Shown one piece after another: positions 1 through 8,754 of a DNA stretch of 64,000 bases. The position numbers and the translations under genes are program-made. The first letter of the stretch is position 1, and each line of letters opens with the position of its first letter. Origin of the DNA: Paracoccaceae bacterium (GTDB lineage: Bacteria; Pseudomonadota; Alphaproteobacteria; Rhodobacterales; Rhodobacteraceae); the NCBI GenBank assembly GCA_030148225.1, contig JASBTX010000033.1:62001-126000 (forward strand), given 5' to 3'. The notes below the pieces were generated by a model. It ran no database searches, was not told the DNA's origin, and saw only the letters and a program-made list of their open reading frames with translations.

Positions 1-483
<483 letters not shown>

Positions 484-659
484 AACTGTCTGGCGGGTGT
501 CCTCAGTCGGGTTCCCGCAGCGCGAAATTTGCGGCATGTCCCCCCGGGATGTGCCGCTTTCTTTTGCCGAAATCACCCCGTTTCCCGCACGGTTTTGCCA
601 CGATTGACCTCTAGTTTTTTCCCAAGAGTGGTGCAGAGCAGGCAACCAACGGGGCTGAA

Positions 660-1529
660 ATGGGTCTTGGAATACGAAAAACCGCAACGGCAATCTGCCT
701 GACATTCGCGATGGCGATACCCGCCATGGCGGGTGCTGTGCTTTTTGGTCAGGACACGCATCTGAGCTATGTCACCGAAACACGTATTCCGACAATTGAC
801 GGCGGCACCTACGCGCTGTGTCAGCGGGTCGAGCAGAAAAACCTGCTTTTCGTGGGATACTGGGCGAGGTCGACAGGCTATGTCATTTCACCCAGCAACT
901 GCACGGGCGCAGATTATTCCGAGCTGATCGACGGCAGCTTCGAAAGCGCCATCGCCGCCGGTGCCATCGAAGGCGGGTTTGCCGAAAATCCCGGCCTCAG
1001 CGGCGGCCAGATTTTCAACGGCTTCCTGATCTGGTTCTTTCTGGTGCCGATCATTTTCTACGTCATCATGAATCAGGTCCTGTTGGGCGCACTCAAAACA
1101 CGTTCACCACGCGCCGCATCGACACCGGCGGCGGATCAGACCGCTGCACCGGCAACCGATGGTCCGGATGCGTTTCTGGATGTTGTCTTCAATGCCGCGC
1201 GCGCTGATGGCGGCATTGCGCCGCACAAGGTCAAGACGATCTGCGAGGTCGCGCGCAAACTGGCCGGTCGCGGCTATAGCGAGCGCCGGGTCAAGCGCTT
1301 CGTCGCCGAACGTATCCGCGAAGCCGAAGCCGGGCACGAGAGCCCGCTTTTGATAAACGCCGACCGCCCTGATAGGTCGCTCCTGATGCAGGCGGCGCTG
1401 ATGACGATCGTGGCCGATGGCCAGATGACGATGCCCGAGCACCGGTTTCTGAACGGTCTGGCCAATATTCTGGAAATCACGCGACAGGAATTCGACGAGA
1501 TTTTCCGCCGGACACTGGGCGCGGCCTGA
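660..1529 (+). CDS. Signal-peptide/membrane protein with C-terminal TerB-like domain
   Basis: The protein has 289 residues. An N-terminal hydrophobic stretch with an AMA-type cleavage site (about residues 1-24) looks like a signal peptide. A short extracytoplasmic part contains two cysteines. A strong membrane segment lies around residues 118-142, followed by a Pro/Ala-rich linker. The C-terminal ~120 residues have the pattern of TerB/DjlA-type acidic helical domains, with two half-repeats carrying A-x-A-D-G (ARADGGI) and V-A-D-G-Q motifs. TerB domains are associated with tellurite-resistance and stress proteins, but the biochemical role is not established. The gene stands alone, downstream of lpd and convergent with a GntR gene. 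Domain call fairly sure, function unknown. Confidence 0.7.
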   Translation: MGLGIRKTATAICLTFAMAIPAMAGAVLFGQDTHLSYVTETRIPTIDGGTYALCQRVEQKNLLFVGYWARSTGYVISPSNCTGADYSELIDGSFESAIAAGAIEGGFAENPGLSGGQIFNGFLIWFFLVPIIFYVIMNQVLLGALKTRSPRAASTPAADQTAAPATDGPDAFLDVVFNAARADGGIAPHKVKTICEVARKLAGRGYSERRVKRFVAERIREAEAGHESPLLINADRPDRSLLMQAALMTIVADGQMTMPEHRFLNGLANILEITRQEFDEIFRRTLGAA

Positions 1530-1545
1530 GTTTGCCGCTGGCTGT

Positions 1546-2181
1546 TCAGGTGATCAGCAGCCGCAACCCCTGCGTTACATCTGCCCGCACCGCAAGGCGC
1601 AGACCCGGCTCATCACCTGCGCGCAGCGCTGCGATGATCAGCCGGTGATGATGCGGTGCCTCGGTCCGGTTCAGCCTGCCATAAAGCGCGCGCATCGTCG
1701 GCCCCAGCTGCAGCCACAACTGCTCGGCCAGGGCCAGCATCGCGGGTGCCTGCGCCCTGAGGTATAGCGCGCGGTGAAATTCCAGATTCGTGCGGATGTA
1801 GCCCACGGCATCCCGCTTGACCACGGTTTCCGAGAGTGAGCTGTGAATGCTCTGCATCCTGTCGATCAGGGCCAGATGCGCGCGCGGCAGCGCCCGGGCC
1901 GCCAGTTCCGGCTCCAGCAGGGCGCGGATCGCGGCCAGTTCCTCGATCCGGTCAGGCGACAGTTCCGGAGTGCTGACGCGACCGGATGTCGACAATGTCA
2001 GCGCGCCTTCGGCGGCCAGTCTTCTGACGGCTTCGCGCGCAGGGGTCATCGACACGCCGAATTCCTGTGCCAGCCCCCTGAGGGTCATGGGATGGCCCGG
2101 GGCAACCTCGCCCAGCAATATTCGGCCCCGCAGGATGCGGTAAATCCGCTCATGGGCCGATGTCTGGCTTTCTGCGTTCAT
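1546..2181 (-). CDS. GntR-family transcriptional regulator (FCD/FadR type)
   Basis: The 211-residue protein has an N-terminal winged helix-turn-helix (about residues 10-70) with the recognition-helix sequence VSMTPAREAVRRL, typical of GntR regulators. An all-helical FCD ligand-binding domain follows, with the expected metal-binding His pattern (EFHRAL, then HHHRLI). FCD regulators usually repress sugar-acid, amino-acid or organic-acid catabolic genes. No catabolic gene is directly adjacent: it converges with the TerB-like gene and lies beside a metallopeptidase gene transcribed in the same direction. The target and ligand therefore cannot be inferred. Confidence 0.88.
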   Translation of the reverse strand: MNAESQTSAHERIYRILRGRILLGEVAPGHPMTLRGLAQEFGVSMTPAREAVRRLAAEGALTLSTSGRVSTPELSPDRIEELAAIRALLEPELAARALPRAHLALIDRMQSIHSSLSETVVKRDAVGYIRTNLEFHRALYLRAQAPAMLALAEQLWLQLGPTMRALYGRLNRTEAPHHHRLIIAALRAGDEPGLRLAVRADVTQGLRLLIT

Positions 2182-2216
2182 GCGCCAAGCCTGAATTCAT
2201 GCCGCCCGGGCGTCAA

Positions 2217-2903
2217 CTAAAACTCGATCCCGTGCAGGCTGGTGCCATTGTCCCGCAGCCATTGCCGCTGGGTCTGATAGCCCGGGCACAGCGTTTCCAC
2301 GATCTGCCAGAAGGCCGGGGAGTGGTTCATCTCGATCAGATGCGCCACCTCATGCGCCGCGACATAGTCCAGCACCGGGTCGGGTGCCATGATCAGGCGC
2401 CATGAAAACATGAGGTTCCCCTCGCTGGTGCAGGAACCCCAGCGCGAACGGGTATCGCGCAAGGTCACGCGGCCCATTCGCCGGTTAAGACGTGTGGCAT
2501 AGCCGGTTGCCGCAGGCACCAGCCTGCCGCGCGCCTCGGTCTTGAGAAATGCGCGCACCCGGTCGCCGATACGTTCTTCCGGGCCCGGCACCGACAATAT
2601 GTCCCCGTTCAGTGAAATACTGCGGTCGGGCGATATCGCCACCTCGATCTGCCTGCCGCGAAACGGCAGAATCGCACCGGGCACGGGCGCGGTGCGCGCG
2701 GGTTGCCGCGACAGATGGCGCCTGATCCACGCCTCCTTGGCGCGGACAAAGCGCTCGGCCTCACCGTGGCTGCACCTTTTGGGCAGCGAGAGCGAGACGC
2801 GCCCGTCGATCGAGGATACCCTCAGCGACAGCCGTCGCGCCCGCGCCGAACGTCGTGTCACCACCACGATTTCGGGTTCTCCTGTCAGGATGATCTCTTG
2901 CAA
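2217..2903 (-). CDS. YgjP-type (M48-like) metallopeptidase
   Basis: The protein carries the zinc-protease signature AAHEVAHLIEMNHSPAFW (HExxH plus a downstream His), characteristic of the YgjP/DUF45 family. An RRSARARRLSLRVS element near the N-terminus is also typical. The cellular substrate of the family is not known. The frame is open upstream to ATG codons at 2939 and 2999, but neither has a Shine-Dalgarno sequence and the extra residues do not look like the family. I chose the TTG at 2903, which gives the usual N-terminus MQEIILTGEP just ahead of the RRSARARR element. The start remains uncertain. It is divergent from the FYDLN-acid protein gene. Confidence 0.83.
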   Translation of the reverse strand: MQEIILTGEPEIVVVTRRSARARRLSLRVSSIDGRVSLSLPKRCSHGEAERFVRAKEAWIRRHLSRQPARTAPVPGAILPFRGRQIEVAISPDRSISLNGDILSVPGPEERIGDRVRAFLKTEARGRLVPAATGYATRLNRRMGRVTLRDTRSRWGSCTSEGNLMFSWRLIMAPDPVLDYVAAHEVAHLIEMNHSPAFWQIVETLCPGYQTQRQWLRDNGTSLHGIEF

Positions 2904-3052
2904 GTTCCGCTCGTTTCCAGCCCTTGCGAACCATGGCATATCCCATGCATGGGGGGAATGGCGGAAAGACTCCGAAAGGCTTTGACACCGGCCTGTCATT
3001 GTGGCACGTGACGCCGACTTTCGAAACGCATGTATGATCCAAGGGGGTATCC

Positions 3053-3376
3053 ATGCCCAAAGAGGAATGGGGTGTAAAGCGCGTCTGCCCGACCACCGGC
3101 AAACGGTTTTATGACCTGAACCAGGACCCTATCATCAGCCCATATACAGGGGAGGTCGTGACGCTTGAAACAGGCAAGTCGCGCACCATGATCGCCGACA
3201 AGGCCGAGAAAAAGCCCGAAGATGAGCTGGAAACAGATGACGCGGATGTCGTGCTTGACGACGATGACGCGGCAGATGTCGATCTGGGCGATGATGTTCT
3301 GGACGATGACGATGATGACGATACCGTCGCGCTGGACGATCTTGCCGATGTTCCGGCAAACGACGACGATAGCTGA
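3053..3376 (+). CDS. FYDLN-acid (TIGR02300) family protein
   Basis: This 107-residue protein starts with a conserved ~45-residue block containing the eponymous FYDLN motif and two cysteine-free turns around PTTGKRFYDLN and PYTGE. It ends with a very acidic, Asp-rich low-complexity tail (about residues 60-107). The family is restricted mostly to alphaproteobacteria and has no assigned function. The start ATG follows AAGGGGG at a short distance. The gene lies just upstream of tRNA-Ala, with a strong hairpin between the two. The acidic tail could mediate binding to a basic partner, but that is speculation. Confidence 0.9.
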   Translation: MPKEEWGVKRVCPTTGKRFYDLNQDPIISPYTGEVVTLETGKSRTMIADKAEKKPEDELETDDADVVLDDDDAADVDLGDDVLDDDDDDDTVALDDLADVPANDDDS

Positions 3377-3384
3377 CAAGATTC

Positions 3385-3415
3385 GCGCCGGGAGGGCTTG
3401 ATTCATTCCCGGCGC
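3385..3415 (+). terminator. Strong hairpin after the FYDLN gene
   Basis: A perfect 9-bp inverted repeat (GCGCCGGGA / TCCCGGCGC) with a 13-base loop lies 9 bases after the stop codon and 40 bases before the tRNA. No clear T-run follows, so it may be a weak intrinsic or Rho-assisted terminator, or an mRNA 3'-end stabiliser. Confidence 0.5.
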
Positions 3416-3454
3416 TTACATACACAGCAGATCGCGGATGTGATCTGCGCGGAT

Positions 3455-3530
<76 letters not shown>

Positions 3531-3560
3531 AATCCCATTTTCTTCTGATGAATACGCCGA

Positions 3561-4190
3561 TCAACCCGGCGGGATTTCACCCATGTGTTTTGGCACATGG
3601 TATCCTTTTTGAACGGCCTCACGCGCAAGCAGGCGCTGATACCATGCGCGCACATTGGGATAATCCTTCAGATCAACGCGCTGCCATTCGTGGCGCGAGA
3701 CCCAAGGCCAGCAGGCCATGTCCGCAATCGAATATTCCCCGACGATATAGTCCTGCCCCGCCAGCTGACGGTCCAGCACGCCATAAAGGCGCTGAACCTC
3801 GGTTCCATACCGCTCTTCGGCATATTCCGCCTTGCCGGGGTTGAACTGCAGGAAATGATGGGCCTGTCCCGCCATCGGGCCCAGCCCGCCCATCTGCCAC
3901 ATCAGCCACTCCATGACCTTGATGCGCCCGGCCGGATCAGATGGCAGGAATTTCCCATATTTTTCGGCAAGATACCACAATATCGCACCCGACTCCATCA
4001 GGCTGAGCCCGGTGTCACGATCCACGATGGCGGGGATTTTGTTATTGGGGCTGATCTTCAGGAATTCGGGCGCCATCTGGTCACCCTTGCCAATGTCGAT
4101 GGCATGGGCCTCATAGGGAACGCCCAGCTCTTCGAGCAGGATCGAGACCTTGCGTCCGTTTGGTGTGGTCCATGTATAAAGATCGATCAC
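3561..4190 (-). CDS. Glutathione S-transferase, YfcG/nu-class-like
   Basis: The ~209-residue protein has an N-terminal thioredoxin-fold GST domain. IDLYTWTTPNGRKVSILLEE is followed by SPNNKIPAIVD and the glutathione-binding ESGAILWYLAE. A helical C-terminal domain follows. The TPNG element replaces the classical Ser/Cys active-site residue and is shared with YfcG-type enzymes, which have disulfide-bond reductase activity. I prefer the GTG start at 4190 over an upstream TTG, because it aligns with the MIDLY start of YfcG and has GGAG eight bases upstream. It is followed on the + strand side by tRNA-Ala, and shares its strand with the ThDP enzyme gene 66 bases upstream. Confidence 0.88.
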   Translation of the reverse strand: MIDLYTWTTPNGRKVSILLEELGVPYEAHAIDIGKGDQMAPEFLKISPNNKIPAIVDRDTGLSLMESGAILWYLAEKYGKFLPSDPAGRIKVMEWLMWQMGGLGPMAGQAHHFLQFNPGKAEYAEERYGTEVQRLYGVLDRQLAGQDYIVGEYSIADMACWPWVSRHEWQRVDLKDYPNVRAWYQRLLAREAVQKGYHVPKHMGEIPPG

Positions 4191-4256
4191 GTCATCGGCT
4201 CCATTTGTCTTTCTTGCACCGGCCAAACCGGCAGCTTTGTTAGTGGCGTTGCGCCA

Positions 4257-5978
4257 TCATGTTGCTGAACCGGCACGCCTGTCCATCCCCTGCTGCCGCG
4301 CCGCGGTGAGTGACTGGCCGGGTGTCAGCGCCTCGGGGTCGACCACAAGCTCGATCAGATAGCCCTCGGGCGCGTTGCGCGCACGTTCCAGCGCGTCCGG
4401 AAATTGCGCATTCTGCGTTACTTTCTCGCCCGGAATACCGAATGATCGGGCATAGGTGACGAAATCGGGATTCGTCAGTTGGGTCGAGATAACGCGCCCG
4501 GGATGGCTGCGTTCCTGATGCATGCGGATGGTGCCATACATGCCGTTATTGACCACGACATAGATGATCGCCGCCCCGTGATGCACCGCCGTCGCCATTT
4601 CCTGCGCGGTCATCAGGAAACACCCGTCGCCCGCCATGCTGATTACCGTGCGGTCCGGATGCGCCAGCTTGGCCGCGATGGCGGCGGGAACGGAATACCC
4701 CATCGAACCGCTGGTCGGGGCGAGTTGGGTGCGAAACTGCCGATGCGCGTGAAACCTGTGCAGCCAGACGGCATAGTTTCCGGCCCCGTTGGTGAAAATC
4801 GTGTCCGCCGACAGCGTGTCGGACATGTGCCGGACAACCTCACCCATGTTCAGATCACCCGGCACGCGCGTCGGTTCGCGATAGGCCTGAAAATCAGGGT
4901 GAAATCCGGCCATCCAGCCCGACCAGTCCTGCCCGGGCAACTTCATATCCATCATCGCGCTCAGGAATGCATGCGCGGATGACGCGATCGAGAGATCGGG
5001 CGCATAGACATGGCCCAGCTCATCCGGGCCGGGATGAACATGTACGAATGTCATCTGGGGCACGGGGCTGTCGATTATTTCATAGCCCTGGCTCGTCATC
5101 TCGCCGATGCGGCTGCCGATGGTGATCAGAAGATCGACCTCGGTCTCGATTTTCTGCCTTAGTTTCGGATTGATGGCGATGCCGACAACGCCGCCATAAT
5201 TCGGATGATCATTGTCGATGTAATCCTGACACCGGAACGAGGTGACAACCGGTATGCCGAACCGTCGGGCGACGCGCCCGGTCAATGCCGCCGTTTCCGC
5301 GCTCCAGCCCGGCCCGCCAACGAATAACAGGGGTTTTTCGGCCTTTTCCAACAGCGATGCCAATCGCGACAGGTCATTCGGGTCAGGCGCGGCGCGGGGC
5401 ACGGCGACCGGGCGCGCATCGGCGATATCGGCCACCTCGGACAACACATCCTCGGGCAGGGCGAGCACCACCGGGCCGGGCCGCCCGGCCAATGCCATGT
5501 GCCATGCGCGTGAGATGTATTCCGGTATGCGCCTGACATCATCGATCTGCGCCACCCATTTCGCCATCTGGCCGAACATACGGCGATAGTCGATTTCCTG
5601 AAACGCCTCGCGATCCGTCATACCGCGCGCCACCTGCCCGATCAGCAGGATCATGGGCGAACTGTCCTGAAACGCCGTGTGGACCCCGTTCGAGGCATTG
5701 GTCGCCCCCGGACCCCGCGTTACCGCGCAAATCCCGGGCTGTCCCGTCAGCTTGGCATGGGCATCAGCCATGTTTGCCGCGCCGGATTCGTGGCGACAGG
5801 TCACAACCTCGATCCGGTTCTGATGGTCGTAAAGGCCATCAAGCAGCCCCAGAAAGCTCTCTCCCGGAACGCAAAAGATCCGCTCTGCCCCCAAAATGGC
5901 AAGCTGATCGGCAAGGATTTTTCCGCCGTGGCGCGGGCCGGGCGTCTCTCCGGACCGGCGCGGATCTGGGTTGGCCAT
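4257..5978 (-). CDS. Thiamine diphosphate-dependent enzyme of the acetolactate synthase family, substrate unknown
   Basis: The 573-residue protein shows all three domains of the POX/ALS family. The N-terminal pyrimidine-binding domain contains RHESGAANMA with the catalytic Glu at about residue 64. A central FAD/nucleotide-fold domain follows. The C-terminal domain has the ThDP/Mg motif GDGCFLMTAQE..NN. It is annotated in many genomes as a large acetolactate-synthase-like subunit, but no ilvN regulatory subunit gene is adjacent, and the surrounding genes do not suggest branched-chain synthesis. A decarboxylase or carboligase role is possible. A 17-bp palindrome lies in the divergent promoter region just upstream of its start. 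Confidence 0.85.
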   Translation of the reverse strand: MANPDPRRSGETPGPRHGGKILADQLAILGAERIFCVPGESFLGLLDGLYDHQNRIEVVTCRHESGAANMADAHAKLTGQPGICAVTRGPGATNASNGVHTAFQDSSPMILLIGQVARGMTDREAFQEIDYRRMFGQMAKWVAQIDDVRRIPEYISRAWHMALAGRPGPVVLALPEDVLSEVADIADARPVAVPRAAPDPNDLSRLASLLEKAEKPLLFVGGPGWSAETAALTGRVARRFGIPVVTSFRCQDYIDNDHPNYGGVVGIAINPKLRQKIETEVDLLITIGSRIGEMTSQGYEIIDSPVPQMTFVHVHPGPDELGHVYAPDLSIASSAHAFLSAMMDMKLPGQDWSGWMAGFHPDFQAYREPTRVPGDLNMGEVVRHMSDTLSADTIFTNGAGNYAVWLHRFHAHRQFRTQLAPTSGSMGYSVPAAIAAKLAHPDRTVISMAGDGCFLMTAQEMATAVHHGAAIIYVVVNNGMYGTIRMHQERSHPGRVISTQLTNPDFVTYARSFGIPGEKVTQNAQFPDALERARNAPEGYLIELVVDPEALTPGQSLTAARQQGMDRRAGSAT

Positions 5979-6010
5979 TATCTCTGTTCTCCGGGTTCGG
6001 TGCGGTTGGT

Positions 6011-6027
6011 GTGATCGATCCGATCAC
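6011..6027. promoter_or_regulatory. Palindrome in the ThDP enzyme / histidine kinase divergent region
   Basis: GTGATCG-ATC-CGATCAC is a perfect 7-bp inverted repeat. It lies 33 bases upstream of the ThDP enzyme start codon and about 150 bases upstream of the kinase start. Its size and position suit a dimeric repressor operator. The binding protein is unknown. Confidence 0.4.
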
Positions 6028-6180
6028 TGCGTCAGGGTCCATTAATCCTGCAGCATTGCCACGAATTCAATTGCGAAAAATTGTTCACAGATTTTTCCGG
6101 CGGGTGCCGATCTCCCCATATCATCTTAGGGATTTGTGATTACTCACCTGCGCATATCACCGCCAGTCAAAGGTTTGTTC

Positions 6181-8514
6181 ATGCGCGTCATTCCCGACGG
6201 TCCCCGGGGATTGTTTATCCGCTATCTATTTGCGGTGGCGATCATCGCCGTTCTGATCACGATATCCCATATGGCGTCGATCTGGGTTCACAAAACGCAG
6301 GATGGCGCCGCAGAAAACATCAATATCAGCGGCCGACAGCGCATGCTAAGCCAGCGTATACAGCTTTTTGCTGAACGTCTGGCGGCGGAACCGGGCAATG
6401 CAGATCACCGGCGCGCGCTCACCGATGCGATCAATCTGTTCGAGGTCTCTCATACCCGCCTGACCGGGGCCGATGGCACGGAAAAGGCCCGCTCGCTGCC
6501 GCCGCAACTGATCGATCTTTACTATGGTGATCAGCCCGATCAGCGCCTGCATGCGCTCGTCGCAGGCTTTGTCAGCCTTGCCCGCAATGTCGAGGCCGCG
6601 GATGCCACCGCTTTGCCCGCGGCCACGCGCGCGCTGGAAAGTTTCAACAGCGAACAGCTCTTGCAGAAGCTCAACAGTGCGGTCGCGCTTTTCGAAAACA
6701 ACGCCGTCGCCGCCAAGGCTAGGATGAGTTCCGTTGCCCGGATAGGCTATCTCATGGCGCTGCTTGCCCTGTTGGCCGAGCTGATTTTCATCTACCGGCC
6801 CTCTTACGTGATGATCCTGAGGACTGTGGCCGATCTCAAATCAACAAACCGCAAGCTCGCCCATTCCGAAAAGGCGGCGCTCAGGCTTCAGCGGCAGACG
6901 CATGAGGCGCTGGAAGAAACGCGCAAATCCCGGGATGAGGCCGACCGCGCCGCGCAGGCGAAATCTCAGTTTCTCGCCAATATGAGCCATGAAATCAGGA
7001 CACCGATGAACGGTATCATCGGGATGAGCGACCTGATGCTGGAAACCGACCTGACCCCGGAGCAGAGCCATTTTGCGCAGACCATCTCGGATTCCTCGGG
7101 CGCGCTCTTGAACATCATCAATGACATCCTCGATTTTTCCAAGATCGAGGCCGGCCATTTCGAACTTGTGAACGCGCCGTTCAGCCTGCGTAATGTCATC
7201 TATGACGTGGCCAGTCTCATGACACCGCTTGCCACCGAGAAACAGCTTGAGATCTGCGTCGACTATGCTGAAACGCTGCCCGAATTCTTTCTGGGCGATG
7301 GGGCGCGGCTGCGTCAGTGCCTGCTGAACCTGATGGGCAATGCCGTCAAATTCACCGAGGCCGGGCATATCGAAATCGGTGTTAAATACTCACGCCGATG
7401 GGGTCTGCGAATCACGGTGTCGGATACCGGAATCGGCATCCCGCGCGACAAACTCTCATCGATTTTTGACGCCTTCGAACAGGTCGATACCTCGGCCACA
7501 CGCAAATATCAGGGTACCGGACTTGGCCTCAGCATCACCCGCAACCTTTTTGCGCTGATGGGCGGCAGCATCAGTGTCACATCCCGCGTGAATGTCGGAT
7601 CGACATTCAACATCAAGCTACCGCTGGAACCATGTGATACCGCCACGCCCGAAAAGAATACGGATGCCACCGAAATTCGCGGGCGCACGGCGCTGATTGT
7701 TGATGATCTGCCGGTCAACCGCATGATCCTGCAGCGGGCACTGACCAATCTGAACATGGAAACGCTGGTGGCCGACGGCCCGGATGAGGTCAAAAACCTG
7801 ATGGAGGCCCATCACGACAGGATCGACATCGTGCTAATGGATCATCTGATGCCCGGGCAGACCGGTCTTGATCTTTGCCACGCGTTCAAGGCAAAGGAAC
7901 GGTTTCGCGATATCCCCGTTATCATGCTATCGTCGGCCGAGGTTGCAGCCGGACGCAAAGATCAGCAAAAATACGGGCTTGCCGACGCCTTGATCAAACC
8001 TGTGCGCACGCCCGATCTGGCCCGCGCCATCGCCGCCGCGCTGGGTGCCGCTGCGCCGACCGGGCCAGCCCAACCATCCGCTGCCACCCCTCCGCCGGAC
8101 GGGCTGGACGGTATCACCCTGCTGGTTGTTGACGACAATGCCGTCAATCGCAGGCTGGTACGGCTGATGCTCAAGGACAGTGGCATCAATGTGCACGAGG
8201 CCCGCGATGGCCGCGAAGCGGTGGCGCGCTATTTTGATCTGCGCCCTGAGGTCACGCTGATGGACATGTCCATGCCCGAAATGAACGGCCCCGAGGCCAC
8301 GCGGATCATCCGGACCCGCGAAGCGGAGGAAGGCGCGACACACGGCTGCATTCTGGGCTTTACAGCCAATATCCTGCCTGCGGACCGCGATATATTCCTC
8401 ACAGCCGGTGTTGATGATTTCCTCTTCAAACCTGCCAAGAAGGACGCGCTGATCGAGGCACTGCGCAATGCCGTCGGGCCAGCACAACGCACAAGAATTT
8501 CAGCCACTGTCTGA
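6181..8514 (+). CDS. Hybrid sensor histidine kinase with two receiver domains
   Basis: The protein has 777 residues in this order. A membrane segment lies near residues 10-35. A periplasmic PilJ/NarX-type four-helix sensor follows, with the signature [13 protein letters not shown] second membrane segment comes at about residue 185, then a coiled-coil linker. The HisKA domain has phospho-acceptor His at about residue 270 ([12 protein letters not shown]), followed by an HATPase domain with DTGIGIP and GTGLGLSI. Two receiver domains have phospho-acceptor Asp at about 554 and 695. There is no Hpt domain and no response regulator gene next to it, so it must signal to a distant partner. I prefer the ATG at 6181, with AAAGG seven bases upstream, over an in-frame GTG at 6136. 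Confidence 0.9.
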   Translation: MRVIPDGPRGLFIRYLFAVAIIAVLITISHMASIWVHKTQDGAAENINISGRQRMLSQRIQLFAERLAAEPGNADHRRALTDAINLFEVSHTRLTGADGTEKARSLPPQLIDLYYGDQPDQRLHALVAGFVSLARNVEAADATALPAATRALESFNSEQLLQKLNSAVALFENNAVAAKARMSSVARIGYLMALLALLAELIFIYRPSYVMILRTVADLKSTNRKLAHSEKAALRLQRQTHEALEETRKSRDEADRAAQAKSQFLANMSHEIRTPMNGIIGMSDLMLETDLTPEQSHFAQTISDSSGALLNIINDILDFSKIEAGHFELVNAPFSLRNVIYDVASLMTPLATEKQLEICVDYAETLPEFFLGDGARLRQCLLNLMGNAVKFTEAGHIEIGVKYSRRWGLRITVSDTGIGIPRDKLSSIFDAFEQVDTSATRKYQGTGLGLSITRNLFALMGGSISVTSRVNVGSTFNIKLPLEPCDTATPEKNTDATEIRGRTALIVDDLPVNRMILQRALTNLNMETLVADGPDEVKNLMEAHHDRIDIVLMDHLMPGQTGLDLCHAFKAKERFRDIPVIMLSSAEVAAGRKDQQKYGLADALIKPVRTPDLARAIAAALGAAAPTGPAQPSAATPPPDGLDGITLLVVDDNAVNRRLVRLMLKDSGINVHEARDGREAVARYFDLRPEVTLMDMSMPEMNGPEATRIIRTREAEEGATHGCILGFTANILPADRDIFLTAGVDDFLFKPAKKDALIEALRNAVGPAQRTRISATV

Positions 8515-8754
8515 CATCGCCGGACCAGTTCAGCCTGCACCGGACAAGGCGCGCCACACCCCGTCCGTTTTGGCTGGACAATCGCAATATCTCCGATCAT
8601 CAATCTGCGGGAAACCAGGCCAGCCGCCGACATACCGGTGAAAGGTCGAAATTCTACCGCCCCGCAAGGCGCAAAACGAAACACCCGGCCATATTCTGAC
8701 GGGCACCGCCGAGGGAACCCGGATCACCCGGATTTTGCGAAAGGGATCATCGCC
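8515..8754. other. Intergenic gap between histidine kinase and aldehyde dehydrogenase
   Basis: These 240 bases hold no convincing gene. The aldehyde dehydrogenase frame is open upstream to about 8638 but lacks family similarity there. AAAGGGA at 8740-8746 serves as the ribosome binding site for the start at 8755. No clear terminator or palindrome was seen. Confidence 0.5.

Noticed and set aside
484-659. Terminator after lpd (CCGCA / TGCGG near 515-534)
   Set aside because: The arms are only five bases with no T-run. Many such short repeats occur by chance in GC-rich DNA.
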